DNA of 64,000 nt from Megaustenia siamemsis (Eukaryota > Mollusca > Gastropoda > Stylommatophora > Ariophantidae): the NCBI GenBank assembly GCA_032433765.1, contig JAVIAB010000124.1, positions 90,623,911-90,687,910 on the forward strand. The letters are read 5' to 3'. Below the pieces are notes generated by a model. The model made no database searches, had not been told where the DNA came from, and worked only from the letters and a program-made list of their open reading frames with translations. Positions within the stretch are counted from its first letter, which is position 1, and every line of letters begins with the position of its first letter. The position numbers were made by a program, and so were the translations under genes. Of this stretch, positions 1 to 14,290 are shown piece after piece.

Positions 1-3000
1 CATACCCACATTCTCGACATATACTCACATTATTGTCTATCACTAAGCCATACCCACATTCTCGACATATACTCACATTATTGTCTATCACTAAGCCATA
101 ACCACATTCTCGACATATACTCATGTTATTGTCTATCACTAAGCGCAACCCACATCTCTACATATACTCAAGTTATTGTCTATCACTAAGCCGTACCCAC
201 ATTCTCGACATATACTCACATTGTCTATCACTAAGCGCTACCACATTCTCGACATATACTCATGTTATTGTCTATCACTAAGCGCTCCCCACATCTCTAC
301 ATATACTGAAGTTATTGTCTATCACTAAGCCCTACCCACATTCTCGACATATACTCACATTATTGTCTATCACTAAGCCCTACCCACATTCTCGACATAT
401 ACTCAAGTTATTGTCTATCACTAAGCGCTACCCACATTCTCTACATATACTCATGTTATTGTCTATAACTAAGCCATACCCAAATTCTCTACATATACAC
501 ATGTTATTGTCTATCACTAAGCGCTACCCACATTCTCTACATATACTCATGTTATTGTCTATCACTAAGCCATACCCACATTCTCTACATATACTCATGT
601 TATTGTCTATCACTAAGCCATACCCATTCTCTACATATACTCATGTTATTGTATATCACTAAGCGCAACCCACATCTCTACATATACTCATGTTATTGTA
701 TATCACTAAGCCATACCCACATTCTCGACATATACTCACATTATTGTCTATCACTAAGCCATACCCACATTCTCGATATATACTCACATTATTGTCTATC
801 ACTAAGCCATACCCACATTCTCGACATATACTCATGTTATTGTATATCACTAAGCGCAACCCACATCTCTACATATACTCAAATTATTGTCTATCACTAA
901 GCCCTACCCACATTCTCGACATATACTCACATTATTGTCTATCACTAAGCACTACCCACATTCTCGACATAATGCTCATGTTATTGTCTATCACTATGTG
1001 CTCCCCACATCTCTACATATACTCAAGTTATTGTTTATCACTAAGCCCTACCCACATTCTCGACATATACTCACATTATTGTCTATCACTAAGCCCTACC
1101 CACATTCTCGACATATACTCAAGTTATTGTCTATCACTAAGCGCTACCCACATTCTATACATATACTCATGTTATTTTCTATCACTAAGCGTTACCCACA
1201 TTCTCGACATATACTCATGTTATGTCTATCACTAAGCGCAACCCACATCTCTACATATACTCATGTTATTATCTATCACTAAGCCCTACCCACATTCTCG
1301 ACATGTACTCACATTATTGTCTATCACTAAGCGCAACCCACATTCTCTACATATACTCAAGTTATTGTCTATCACTATGCCCTACTCACATTCTCGACAT
1401 ATACTCACGTTATTGTCTATCACTAAGCCATACCCACATTCTCGACATATACTCACATTATTGTCTATCACTAAGCCATATCCACATTCTCGACATATAC
1501 TCACATTATTGTCTATCACTAAGCCATACCCACATTCTCGACATATACTCACATTATTGTCTATCACTAAGCCATAACCACATTCTCGACATATACTCAT
1601 GTTATTGTCTATCACTAAGCGCAACCCATATCTCTACATATACTCAAGTTATTGTCTATCACTAAGCCCTACCCACATTCTCGACATATACTCACATTAT
1701 TGTCTATCACTAAGCCATATCCACATTCTCGACATATACTCACATTATTGTCTATCACTAAGCCATACCCACATTCTCGACATATACTCACATTATTGTC
1801 TATCACTAAGCCATAACCACATTCTCGACATATACTCATGTTATTGTCTATCACTAAGCGCAACCCATATCTCTACATATACTCAAGTTATTGTCTATCA
1901 CTAAGCGCTACCCACATTCTCGACATATACTCACATTATTGTCTATCACTAAGCGCTCCCCACATCTCTACATATACTGAAGTTATTGTCTATCACTAAG
2001 CCTACCATTTATTCTCGACATATACTCACATTATTGTCTATCACTAAGCCCTACCACATTCTCGACATATACTCAAGTTATTGTCTATAACTAAGCGCTA
2101 CCCACATTCTCTACATATACTCATGTTATTGTCTATAACTAAGCCATACCCACATTCTCTACATATACACATGTTATTGTCTATCACTAAGCCATACCCA
2201 CATTCTCGACATATACTCACATTATTGTCTATCACTAAGCCATAACCACATTCTCGACATATACTCATGTTTTTGTCTATCACTAAGCGTAACCACATCT
2301 CTACATATACTCAAGTTTTGTCTATCACTAAGCCCTACCCACATTCTCGACATATACTCACATTATTGTCTATCACTAAGCGCTACCCACATTCTCGACA
2401 TATACTCATGTTATTGTCTATCACTAAGCGCAACCCACATCTCTACATATACTGAAGTTATTGTCTATCACTAAGCCCTACCCACATACTCGACATATAC
2501 TCACATTATTGTCTATCACTAAGCCCTACCCACATTCTCGACATATACTCAAGTTATTGTCTATCACTAAGCGCTACCCACATTCTCTACATATACTCAT
2601 GTTATTGTCTATAACTAAGCCATACCCACATTCTCTACATATACTCATGTTATTGTCTATCTAAGCGCTACCCACATCTCTACATATACCATGTTATTGT
2701 CTATCACTAAGCGCTACCCACATTCTCTACATATACTCATGTTATTGTCTATCACTAAGCCATACCCACATTCTCTACATATACTCACGTTATTGTCTAT
2801 CACTAAGCCTACTCACATTCTCGACATTAACTCACGTTATTGTCTATCACTATGCCCTACTCACATTCTCGACATATACTCACGTTATTGTCTATCACTA
2901 AGCCCTACTCACATTCTCGACATATACTCACATTATTGTCTATCACTAAGCCATACAAACATTCTCGACATATACTCACATTATTGTCTATCACTAAGCC

Positions 3001-6000
3001 ATACCCAAATTCTCTACATATACTCATTTATTGTCTATCACTAAGCGCTACCCACATTCTCTACATATACTCATGTTATTGTATATCACTAAGCGCAACC
3101 CACATTCTCTACATATACTCATGTTATTGTATATCACTAAGCGCAACCACATCTCTACTATACTCAAGTTATGTCTATCACTAAGCCCTACCCACATTCT
3201 CGACATATACTCACATTATTGTCTATCACTAAGCACTACCCACATTCTCGACATATGCTCATGTTATTGTCTATCACTATGCGCTCCCACATCTCTACAT
3301 ATACTCAAGTTATTGTTTATCACTAAGCCCTACCCACATTCTCGACATATACTCACATTATTGTCTATCACTAAGCCCTACCCACATTCTCGACAAATAC
3401 TCAAGTATTGTCTATCACTAAGCGCTACCCACATTCTATACATATACTCATGTTATTTTATCACTAAGCGTTACCCACATTCTCGACATATACTCATGTA
3501 TTGTCTATCACTAAGCGCAACCCACATCTCTACATATACTCATGTTATTGTCTATCACTAAGCCCTACCCACATTCTCGACATGTACTCACATTATTGTC
3601 TATCACTAAGCGCAACCCACATTCTCTACATATACTCAAGTTATTGTCTATCACTATGCCCTACTCACATTCTCGACATATACTCACGTTATTGTCTATC
3701 ACTAAGCCATACCCATTCTCGACATATACTCACATTATTGTCTATCACTAAGCCATATCCACATTCTCGACATATACTCACATTATTGTCTATCACTAAG
3801 CCATACCCACATTCTAGACATATACTCACATTATTGTCTATCACTAAGCCATAACCACATTCTCGACATATACTCATGTTATTGTCTATCACTAAGCGCA
3901 ACCCATATCTCTACATATACTCAAGTTATTGTCTATCACTAAGCCCTACCCACATTCTCGACATATACTCATATTATTGTCTATCACTAAGCGCTACCCA
4001 CATTCTCGACATATACTCACATTATTGTCTATCACTAAGCGCTCCCCACATCTCTACATATACTGAAGTTATTGTCTATCACTAAGCCCTACCCATATTC
4101 TCGACATATACTCACATTATTGTCTATCACTAAGCCCTACCCACATTCTCGACATATACTCAAGTTATTGTCTATCACTAAGCGCTACCCACATTCTCTA
4201 CATATACTCATGTTATTGTCTATAACTAAGCCATACCCACATTCTCTACATATACACATGTTATTGTCTATCACTAAGAGCTACCCACATTCTCTACATA
4301 TACTCATGTTATTGTCTATCACTAAGCGCTACCCACATTCTCTACATATACTCATGTTATTGTCTATCACTAAGCCATACCCACATTCTCTACATATACT
4401 CATGTTATTGTCTATCACTAAGCGCTACCACATTCTCTACATATACTCATGTTATTGTCTATCACTAAGCCTACCACATTCTCTACATATACTCATGTTA
4501 TTGTCTATCACTAAGCCATACCCACATTCTCGACATATACTCACATTATTGTCTATCACTAAGCCATACCCACATTCTCGACATATACTCACATTATTGT
4601 CTATCACTAAGCCATAACCACATTCTCGACATATACTCATGTTATTGTCTATCACTAAGCGCAACCCACATCTACATATACTCAAGTTATTGTCTATCAC
4701 TAAGCCGTACCCACATCTCGACATATACTCACATTGTCTATCACTAAGCGCTACCCACATTCTCGACATATACTCATGTTATTGTCTATCACTAAGCGCT
4801 CCCCACATCTCTACATATACTGAAGTTATTGTCTATCACTAAGCCCTACCCACATTCTCGACATATACTCACATTATTGTCTATCACTAAGCCCTACCCA
4901 CATTCTCGACATATACTCAAGTTTATTGTCTATCACTAAGCGCTACCCACATTCTCTACATATACTCATGTTATTGTCTATAACTAAGCCATACCCAAAT
5001 TCTCTACATATACACATGTTATTGTCTATCACTAAGCGCTACCCACATTCTCTACATATACTCATGTTATTGTCTATCACTAAGCCATACCACATTCTCT
5101 ACATATACTCATGTTATTGTCTATCACTAAGCATACCACATTCTCTACATACTCATGTTATTGTATATCACTAAGCGCAACCCCAACATCTCTACATATA
5201 CTCATGTTATTGTATATCACTAAGCCATACCCACATTCTCGACATATACTCACATTATTGTCTATCACTAAGCCATACCCACATTCTCGACATATACTCA
5301 CATTATTGTCTATCACTAAGCCATACCCACATTCTCGACATATACTCATGTTATTGTATATCACTAAGCGCAACCCACATCTCTACATATACTCAAGTTA
5401 TTGTCTATCACTAAGCCCTACCCACATTCTCGACATAAACTCACATTATTGTCTATCACTAAGCACTACCCACATTCTCGACATATGCCATATACTCAAG
5501 TTATTGTCTATCACTAAGCGCTACCCCACATTCTATACATATACTCATGTTATTTTCTATCACTAAGCGTTACCCACATTCTCGACATATACTCATGTTA
5601 TTGTCTATCACTAAGCGCAACCCACATCTCTACATATACTCATGTTATTATATATCACTAAGCCCTACCCACATTCTCGACATGTACTCACATTATTGTC
5701 TATCACTAAGCGCAACCCACATTCTCTAAATATACTCAAGTTATTGTCTATCACTATGCCCTACTCACATTCTCGACATATACTCACGTTATTGTCTATC
5801 ACTAAGCCATACCCACATTCTCGACATATACTCACATTATTGTCTATCACTAAGCCATATCCACATTCTCGACATATACTCACATTATTGTCTATCACTA
5901 AGCCATACCCACATTCTCGACATATACTCACATATTGTCTATCACTAAGCCATAACCACATTCTCGACATATACTCATGTTATTGTCTATCACTAAGCGC

Positions 6001-9000
6001 AACCATATCTCTACATATAACTCAAGTATTGTCTATCACTAAGCCCTACCCACATTCTCGACATATACTCACATTATTGTCTATCACTAAGCATCTCCAC
6101 ATTCTCGACATATACTCACATTATTGTCTATCACTAAGCCATACCCACATTCTCGACATATACTCACATTATTGTCTATCACTAAGCCATAACCACATTC
6201 TCGACATAACTCATGTTATTGTCTATCACTAAGCGCAACCATATCTCTACATATACTCAAGTTATTGTCTATCACTAAGCGCTACCCACATTCTCGACAT
6301 ATACTCACATTATTGTCTATCACTAAGCGCTCCCCACATCTCTACATATACTGAAGTTATTGTCTATCACTAAGCCCTACCCATATTCTCGACATATACT
6401 CACATTATTGTCTATCACTAAGCCCTACCACATTCTCGACATATACTCAAGTTATTGTCTATAACTAAGCGCTACCCACATTCTCTACATATACTCATGT
6501 TATTGTCTATAACTAAGCCATACCCACATTCTCTACATATGCACATGTTATTGTCTATCACTAAGCCATACCCACATTCTCGACATATACTCACATTATT
6601 GTCTATCACTAAGCCATAACCACATTCTCGACATATACTCATGTTTTTGTCTATCACTAAGCGTAACCCACATCTCTACATATACCTCAAGTTATTGTCT
6701 ATCACTAAGCCCTACCCACATTCTCGACATATACTCACATTATTGTCTATCACTAAGCGCTACCCACATTCTCGACATATACTCATGTTATTGTCTATCA
6801 CTAAGCGCAACCCACATCTCTACATATACTGAAGTTATTGTCTATCACTAAGCCCTACCCACATTCTCGACATATACTCACATTATTGTCTATCACTAAG
6901 CCCTACCCACATTCTCGACATATATCAAGTTATTGTCTATCACTAAGCGCTACCCACATTCTCTACATATACTCATGTTATTGTCTATAACTAAGCCATA
7001 CCCACATTCTCTACATATACACATGTTATTGTCTATCACTAAGCGCTACCCACATTCTCTACATATACTCATGTTATTGTCTATCACTAAGCGCTACCAC
7101 ATTCTCTACATATACTCATGTTATTGTCTATCACTAAGCCATACCCACATTCTCTACATATACTCACGTTATTGTCTATCACTAAGCCCTACTCACATTC
7201 TCGACATTAACTCACGTTATTGTCTATCACTATGCCCTACTCACATTCTCGACATATACTCACGTTATTGTCTATCACTAAGCCCTACTCACATTCTCGA
7301 CATATACTCACATTATTGTCTATCACTAAGCCATACAAACATTCTCGACATATACTCACATTATTGTCTATCACTAAGCCATACCCAAATTCTCTACATA
7401 TACTCATGTTATTGTCTATCACTAAGCGCTACCCACATTCTCTACATATACTCATGTTATTGTATATCACTAAGCGCAAACCACATCTCTACATATACTC
7501 AAGTTATTGTCTATCACTAAGCCCTACCCACATTCTCGACATATACTCACATTATGTCTATCACTAAGCACTACCCACATTCTCGACATATGCTCATGTT
7601 ATTGTCTATCACTATGCGCTCCCCACATCTCTACATATACTCAAGTTATTGTTTATCACTAAGCCTAACCACATTCTCGACATATACTCACATTATTGTC
7701 TATCACTAGCCCTACCCACATTCTCGACATATACTCAAGTTATTGTCTATCACTAAGCGCTACCCACATTCTATACATATACTCATGTTATTTTCTATCA
7801 CTAAGCGTTACCCACATTCTCGACATATACTCATGTTTTGCTATCACTAAGCGCAACCCACATCTCTACATACTCATGTTATTGTCTATCACTAAGCCCT
7901 ACCCACATTCTCGACATGTACTCACATTATTGTCTATCACTAAGCGCAACCCACATTCTCTAACATATACTCAAGTTATTGTCTATCACTATGCCCTACT
8001 CACATTCTCGACATATACTCACGTTATTGTCTATCACTAAGCCATACCCACATTCTCGACATATACTCACATTATTGTCTATCACTAAGCCATATCCACA
8101 TTCTAGACATATACTCACATTATTGTCTATCACTAAGCCATACCCACATTCTAGCATATACTCACATATTGTCTATCACTAAGCCATAACCACATTCTCG
8201 ACATATACTCATGTTATTGTCTATCACTAAGCGCAACCATATCTACATATACTCAAGTTATTGTCTATCACTAAGCCCTACCCCACATTCTCGACATATA
8301 CTCATATTATTGTCTATCACTAAGCGCTACCCACATTCTCGACATATACTCACATTATTGTCTATCACTAAGCGCTCCCCACATCTCACATATACTGAAG
8401 TTATTGTCTATCACTAAGCCCTACCCATATTCTCGACATATACTCACATTATTGTCTATCACTAAGCCTACCCACATCTCGACATATACTCAAGTTATTG
8501 TCTATCACTAAGCGCTACCCACATTCTCTACATATACTCATTTTATTGTCTATAACTAAGCCATACCCACATCTCTACATATACACATGTTATTGTCTAT
8601 CACTAAGAGCTACCCACATTCTCTACATTACTCATGTTATTGTCTATCACTAAGCGCTACCCACATCTCTACATATACTCATGTTATTGTCTATCACTAA
8701 GCCATACCCACATTCTTACATAACTCATGTTATTGTCTATCACTAAGCGCTACCCACATTCTCTACATATACTCATGTTATTGTCTATCACTAAGCGTAC
8801 CCACATCTCTACATATACTCATGTTATGTCTATCACTAAGCCATACCCACATTCTCGACATATACTCACATTATTGTCTATCACTTAGCCATACCCACAT
8901 TCTCGACATATACTCACATTATTGTCTATCACTAAGCCATAACCACATTCTCGACATATACTCATGTTATTGTCTATCACTAAGCGCAACCCACAACTCT

Positions 9001-10937
9001 ACATATACTCAAGTTATGTCTATCACTAAGCCGTACCCACATCTCGACATATACTCACAATGTCTATCACTAAGCGCTACCACATTCTCGACATATACTC
9101 ATGTTATTGTCTATCACTAAGCGCTCCCACATCTCTACATATACTGAAGTTATTGTCTATCACTAAGCCCTACCCACATTCTCGACATATACTCACTTAT
9201 TGTCTATCACTAAGCCCTACCCACATTCTCGACATATACTCAAGTTATTGTCTATCACTAAGCGCTACCCACATTCTCTACATATACTCATGTTATTGTC
9301 TATAACTAAGCCATACCCAAATTCTATACATATACACCATGTTATTGTCTATCACTAAGCGCTACCCACATTCTCTACATATACTCATGTTATTGTCTAT
9401 CACTAAGCATACCCACATTCTTACATATACTCATGTTATTGTCTATCACTAAGCCATACCCACATTCTCTACATATACTCATGTTATTGTATATCACTAA
9501 GCGCAACCCACATCTTACATATACTCATGTTATTGTATATCACTAAGCCATATCCACTAAGCGCAACCCACATCTCTACATATACTCATGTTATTGTATA
9601 TCACTAAGCCATATCCACATTCTCGACATATACTCACATTATTGTCTATCACTAAGCCATACCCACATTGTCGACATATACTCACATTATGGTCTATCAC
9701 TAAGCCATACCCACATTCTCGACATATACTCATGTTATTGTATATCACTAAGCGCAACCCACATCTCTACATATACTCAAGTATTGTCTATCACTAAGCC
9801 TACCCACATTCTCGACATATACTCACATTATTGTCTATCACTAAGCACTACCCACATTCTCGACATATGCTCATGTTATTGTCTATCACTATGCGCTCCC
9901 ACATCTCTACATATACTCAAGTTATTGTTTATCACTAAGCCCTACCCACATTCTCGACATATACTCACATTATTGTCTATCACTAAGCCCTACCCACATT
10001 CTCGACATATACTCATGTTATTGTCTATCACTAAGCGCTACCCACATTCTATACATATACTCATGTTATTTTCTATCACTAAGCGTTACCCACATTCTCG
10101 ACATATACTCATGTTATTGTCTATCACTAAGCGCAACCCACATCTCTACATATACTCATGTTATTATCTATCACTAAGCCCTACCCACATTCTCGACATG
10201 TACTCACATTATTGTCTATCACTAAGCGCAACCCACATTCTCTACATATACTCAAGTTATTGTCTATCACTATGCCCTACTCACATTCTCGACATATACT
10301 CACGTTATTGTCTATCACTAAGCCATACCCACATTCTCGACATATACTCACATTATTGTCTATCACTAAGCCATATCCACATTCTCGACATATACTCACA
10401 TTATTGTCTATCACTAAGCCATACCCACATTCTCGACATTACTCACATTATTGTCTATCACTAAGCCATAACCACATTCTCGACATATACTCATGTTATT
10501 GTCTATCACTAAGCGCTCCCCACATCTCTACATATACTGAAGTTATTGTCTATCACTAAGCCCTACCACATTCTCGACATATACTCACATTATTGTCTAT
10601 CACTAAGCCCTACCCACATCTCGACATATACTCAAATTATTGTCTATCACTAAGCGCTACCCACATTCTCTACATATACTCATGTTATTGTCTATAACTA
10701 AGCCATACCCACATTCTCTACATATACTCATGTTATTGTCTATCACTAAGCGCTACCCACATTCTCGACATATACTCATGTTATTGTCTATCACTAAGCG
10801 CTACCCACATTCTCTACATATACTCATGTTATTGTCTATCACTAAGCCCTACCCACATTCTCGACATATACTCACATTATTGTCTATCACTAAGCGCTCC
10901 CCACATTCTCGACATATACTCAACGTTATTGTCCATT
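1..10937. repeat. 48-bp satellite array (left arm, plus orientation)
   Basis: A monomer of about 48 bp is repeated without interruption from the first base. It reads roughly TATTGTCTATCACTAAGC, then a variable four to five bases, then CCACATTCTC, GACATATACTC and ACAT. Three variant types alternate: CTCGACATATACTCACAT, CTCTACATATACTCATGT and a 47-bp type with CATCTCTACATATACTCAAGT. Because 48 is a multiple of three and the monomer lacks stops in several frames, long 16-residue-periodic open frames appear on both strands. Frequent 1-2 base indels break them, so I do not regard them as genes. The array continues beyond the window start. About 225 monomers are present. Confidence 0.97.
1263..10310. 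repeat. Higher-order repeat within the 48-bp satellite
   Basis: Rare monomer variants recur at regular distances. The TATGCCCTACTCAC variant is near 1376, 3655, 5757, 7990 and 10271. The CATTCTATACATATACTC variant is near 1149, 3430, 5528, 7768 and 10048. The GACATGTACTCACATT variant is near 1301, 3581, 5681, 7915 and 10195. Steps are about 2.28, 2.10, 2.24 and 2.28 kb. Other variants recur only every 4.38 kb: ATACAAACATTC near 2952 and 7332, and ATGTTTTTGTC near 2267 and 6641. This indicates a nested unit of about 4.4 kb made of two about 2.2-kb halves. It arose by unequal exchange or rolling amplification. Confidence 0.85.
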
Positions 10938-11341
10938 ATTATTTTTTACATCACACAACTGTAGCACACGCACAAATAAAATTCATTTTTCGGAACAATA
11001 CATCCGACGTCAGCAAGACATTTTCAAATAAAACGTTGCCTTTCTTCTTGACTTCCCACTCGCTCACCCAGGGCTGGATAACATTCTGTTTCCGGATCAA
11101 CTAAAAATATGTGATCAAGACATTAACTATATATAGCTTTGGTTCAAATGTAATATGTCACGTGTGAGAATTGTTTGACCGCCTTATCCAACTTTGTCAA
11201 TCATTAAGCAACACATGTTGTGGTAGTCAAAGATTCAGATTCATCATTTCTGGATGCAACAAAAAGCATGTTTACGCGAATAAAATAAATCATTGTAGGA
11301 AACATGACGTGTAGGTTATAATTTTCATTAAATTTTAATTA

Positions 11342-11343
11342 TT

Positions 11344-11373
<30 letters not shown>
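11342..11373. repeat. Poly-T then 20-base poly-G tract
   Basis: Twelve T are followed by an unbroken run of 20 G (11354-11373). In the mirrored position of the right arm (about 22232-22240) only about eight C remain, so the tract has expanded in the left arm. G runs of this length can form G-quadruplexes and are also prone to sequencing length error. Confidence 0.95.
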
Positions 11374-11374
<1 letters not shown>

Positions 11375-11591
11375 GTTTTCCGCTTTCAACTCTGGCGAAG
11401 TCCGTAGAGACTAGGAACTGTATTTGGGTGTTTATCTGTTTATCTCTGGCAGCCAAACGCACAGGTGTCCCTCACTGCACATGCAGATAAATTCAACTTC
11501 GGAGATATTATATTTTTTAGCAATGGATTAAACGAAATGCATGTACAGTGTTCTCTCTCCTCTTAAAAAATAAAAAATCCTACCCAAACTG

Positions 11592-11870
11592 TTCGAATTG
11601 TCTAAATATTTGTCCATTTTATACTTGCTCGTGAAACAATTTCTAGAATTGTCTAAATATGTATCTATTTCATACTTGCTGATGGAACAATTTCTAGAAT
11701 TGTCTAACCATTTGTCCATTTTATACTTGCTCGTGAAACAATTTATAAAGTTGTATAAATATGTACCTATTTCATACTTGCTCGTGGAACAATATCTAGA
11801 ATTGTCTAAATATTTGTCTATTTTATACTTGCTCATGGAACAATTTATAGAATTGTCCATTTGATGTTCA
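11592..11870. repeat. 51-bp minisatellite inside the left arm
   Basis: Five to six tandem copies of a 51-bp unit containing ATTGTCTAAATATTTGTCC, ATTTTATACTTGCTCGTGAAAC and the near-palindrome CAATTTCTAGAATTG. Starts at about 11596, 11647 and 11698 fix the period. The period is divisible by three, which explains the 17-residue periodic open frames on both strands. The same minisatellite lies inverted at 21590-21830. Confidence 0.92.
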
Positions 11871-12229
11871 GAAAAATTCTGCAATACATTTATATTTTTG
11901 AAATTGTCTACCTTGACCAATGCTCTCATTATTTTTTTTTTCTTATCTCCCATCATAAATGAGTTTAAACTTAACGTTCGTTTTATTTTCACAAGAATAA
12001 ACGAATGAATGAACGAATGAATGAAAATAAAATAATATCTTATGAAAGCAACTAGTGTTTAGTCATGCAAGATTTCCATGAACCTTATAATATTCCACAA
12101 AATAGAAGGGGAAAAAAATGAGCGTGTTGAATCTTAGTTGGAACTAAGAAATCGGTTTTTCCAATCATTTCATAACTGTGACAGTGATCTCTTTTCTTCA
12201 GGATCTATTAATTGATCTGTTAATCTTAT

Positions 12230-13860
12230 GAACGAGTGTTGTCATGAAAGGTTTGAGTTTTTAGTGCTTTTGTTGGAATCTTGTAGTCTGTGTTAAGTAG
12301 TGAAATGGGTATGTAGTATTTAAGAAGCGCTTTGTCTGTGTTGTCTTTGCGGAGCAATTTTATGTAATACATGTTTAGGCTTTATAGGTAGCTGTTTCTC
12401 TGTGAATGAGTCTGAGGAGAAGATGACTTAAGAGAGGAAAGAAATGTTGGAAGAATTCTATTGTGAGGCCGTCTGGTCCCGAAGATTTGTTCTTCTGCAT
12501 TTTTTTACTGTATTTTTATGTCAGTTAGTGTGAGTTCTGCGTCAAAAGTTTTTCCCAGTCGGCGTCTGGTAGTTTCCTTGTGTATTGCATGAATTTGTCT
12601 TGTAAGCGTGACTGTGTTTTACTTTCCGTATAGAGCTTCTTGTAGTAGTTTTCAAACGCTTTCGGTTATATTTGGGGTGTCTGTCTGCGGGTTGCCGTCT
12701 ACGTCTAATAATTTCCCTATTTGTCTGTTGCGCTGTATTTTATGTTCTATTGTCATGTACTGTTTGCTTGGAATTTCCTGTATGGAAATTTAAGCCTGTG
12801 CGAAGCAGTGTTCCCTGGAATGTGAGATGTATGTGCTGTTCCAACTCCTCCTCTAGTGTGGGGATGTGGGTGCACGTCTGTCTATTTGTTTGTGTTAATG
12901 TGATTGCTTCTTCTAGCAATTTCTCAGTCTTAGTTTGTCTTTGTTTATCTGCAGTGCTAGAATATGTGTTCTTTCTCGTATAGTGTTTTTAATGAGTTTC
13001 CAGTGTTGCTGTACATCGTCTATGTCTTTGTCGTCAGTGTATAAATGGATAATTTTGATTATATGTACTTTATATGATTTGTTCTGCAGTAGGGTGTTGT
13101 TGAATTTCCAGTGAGTTGACCTCCTGATGTGATGTTTGTGTGTGCGTGTTAATGGTTGCGATGACTGCCTTGTGGTCTGTAAACTGGAGTGTGTCTATAA
13201 TGTCTGGTCTGGCTGATGAAGCGAGTGAACGGGACATATAACTCTGTCTAACAGTATTGCCCTGTTGTGGGAGTGATTTTTGCGTGTGATGTCCATGCCA
13301 TGTGGGTGCGTGTACGCGTCAGTCAAACCGTGAATGTCAATTATTGTCTGGAAAATATCCAGTTGGTGGTTGCCTTCTTTTATTTCATCTCCTTATCTGC
13401 TCCTATCATCTCCTACCACGATGTCCATATGCGTCAGGAAGCGGTCAAAGTCTTCCCCTTAATAATATTACGTCCCCTGTATAAGCCTGCAAGCAGGCTC
13501 CCTAGTTCGTCATAAAACATAGGTTGCTGTTTGTATTGTGCTGGTGCGTGTATACAAACTATGATATGTGTGTTTTGTCGTCGTTCTTTACTTGAACTAT
13601 AGCTGTCTTACCGTCGCTGTCCCTGTTCGTCCTAACGATCGTCCCCTGTCTGATGTTTGTAGAATTGTAACTCCGGAACCTGTTTTTAGTGTGGCTAGGC
13701 TGGAGCACGAGTTTCGCGAACCAGTCGTGTTGTGATGCGAGGTCGTCTGTGTGTATGTTTGTTTCCTGTAGTAGAATGAAGTCTGGCTTGTGTTTGTGTA
13801 GGAGTGTTATGATGTGATCTAATTTTGACCTGAGACCTATAATATTTAATGTAAACATGA
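12230..13860 (-). pseudogene. L1/Tx1-like LINE ORF2 fragment (endonuclease to start of RT)
   Basis: Reading from 13860 down, translation opens with an apurinic-type endonuclease start: NIIGLRSKLDHI, then KPDFILLQET, the catalytic-glutamate motif of LINE endonucleases. Further endonuclease motifs follow in shifted frames, including DFDRFLTHMDIVVGDD near 13400-13460. Near 12440-12480 the RT entry motif GPDGLTIEFFQHF is visible, and near 12290-12320 PISLLNTDYKI, typical of RT block 1-2. The sequence is broken by several frameshifts and stops. It stops abruptly at the inner edge of the inverted-repeat arm, so most of the RT is missing. The GPDG...EFF and SLLNTDYKI motifs favour an L1/Tx1-type element over RTE. 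Clade assignment is tentative. Confidence 0.75.
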
Positions 13861-14004
13861 TGATAGCTACTGCAATTTACCGAATGATTTGTATAAATAA
13901 ATTATTTTCATACACATAAATGCAAAGGTATTTATCAAAATAATAGTTTGGACAACATTAGTACACTCAGGCTTGCACTCACATTCACATACACCCACGT
14001 GCTC

Positions 14005-14170
14005 ACATCATCATCATCACGTGCCATACCGGTTGGCGTAGGCGATCATGTCTTTCCACAATCTTCTATCTACAGTGCATCGTATCTATTTTGTTGAGCT
14101 TTTTCCATGCCATGACACCAAGTTATCCAGTATTTTCTCTCTTTGTGTTTTGACATAATTATGCTGCACA
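14005..14170 (-). mobile_element. LINE family D 3' end
   Basis: On the plus strand a CATCAT repeat is followed by CACGTGCCATACCGGTTGGC and GTAGGCGATCATGTC. Nearly the same sequence occurs at 49008, 50975 and 55258, always beginning with the CATCAT tail, so this is the minus-strand 3' terminus of one LINE family. Only about 165 bp remain before the TIR transposon that begins at 14182. Confidence 0.75.
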
Positions 14171-14181
14171 ATATAAGAAAG

Positions 14182-14290
14182 TATAGTCCGTTCAGAAATT
14201 CATAATCACACCTGAATTAGTTTTGTGTGATAACCGCTTGTTATTTTGGTTTCAAAATTTGCATGCAATCTTAGAATATTGATGACGCAA
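14182..14290 (+). repeat. Left terminal inverted repeat
   Basis: It pairs with 15618-15725 as described for the transposon. The TIR also contains a GATAACCGCTTGTTATTTTG segment conserved in both copies. Confidence 0.9.

Larger units (their letters stand above)
10938..12209 (+). repeat. Left inner arm of a large inverted repeat
   Basis: This non-satellite stretch directly follows the 48-bp array and recurs as its reverse complement at 21272-22655. The match is long and close. The block with CAGGGCTGGATAACATTCTG, the block TTGACCGCCTTATCCAACTT and the block ACACCTGTGCGTTTGGCTGC are all found in both arms in mirrored order. The match ends at about 12209 (TTCAGGATCTATT). Beyond that point the left side runs into LINE RT sequence and the right side into something else. 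No open reading frame here looks like a gene. Confidence 0.93.

Noticed and set aside
315..10464. Many long open frames with 16-residue repeats (SITKPYPHSRHILTLL type, and on the other strand SICRECGYGLVIDNN type)
   Set aside because: They follow from a stop-free 48-bp satellite whose period is a multiple of three. They occur in several frames on both strands and are broken by random one-base indels, with no start, splice or conservation signal.
1..10937. CRISPR-like array
   Set aside because: There are no unique spacers between repeats; monomers are contiguous and the context is a eukaryotic genome.
11528..11992. 154-codon minus-strand frame with SKYKIDKYLDNSRNC repeats, also mirrored at 21583
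   Set aside because: Product of the 51-bp minisatellite (17 codons), open on both strands. Presence in both arms is explained by the inverted repeat.
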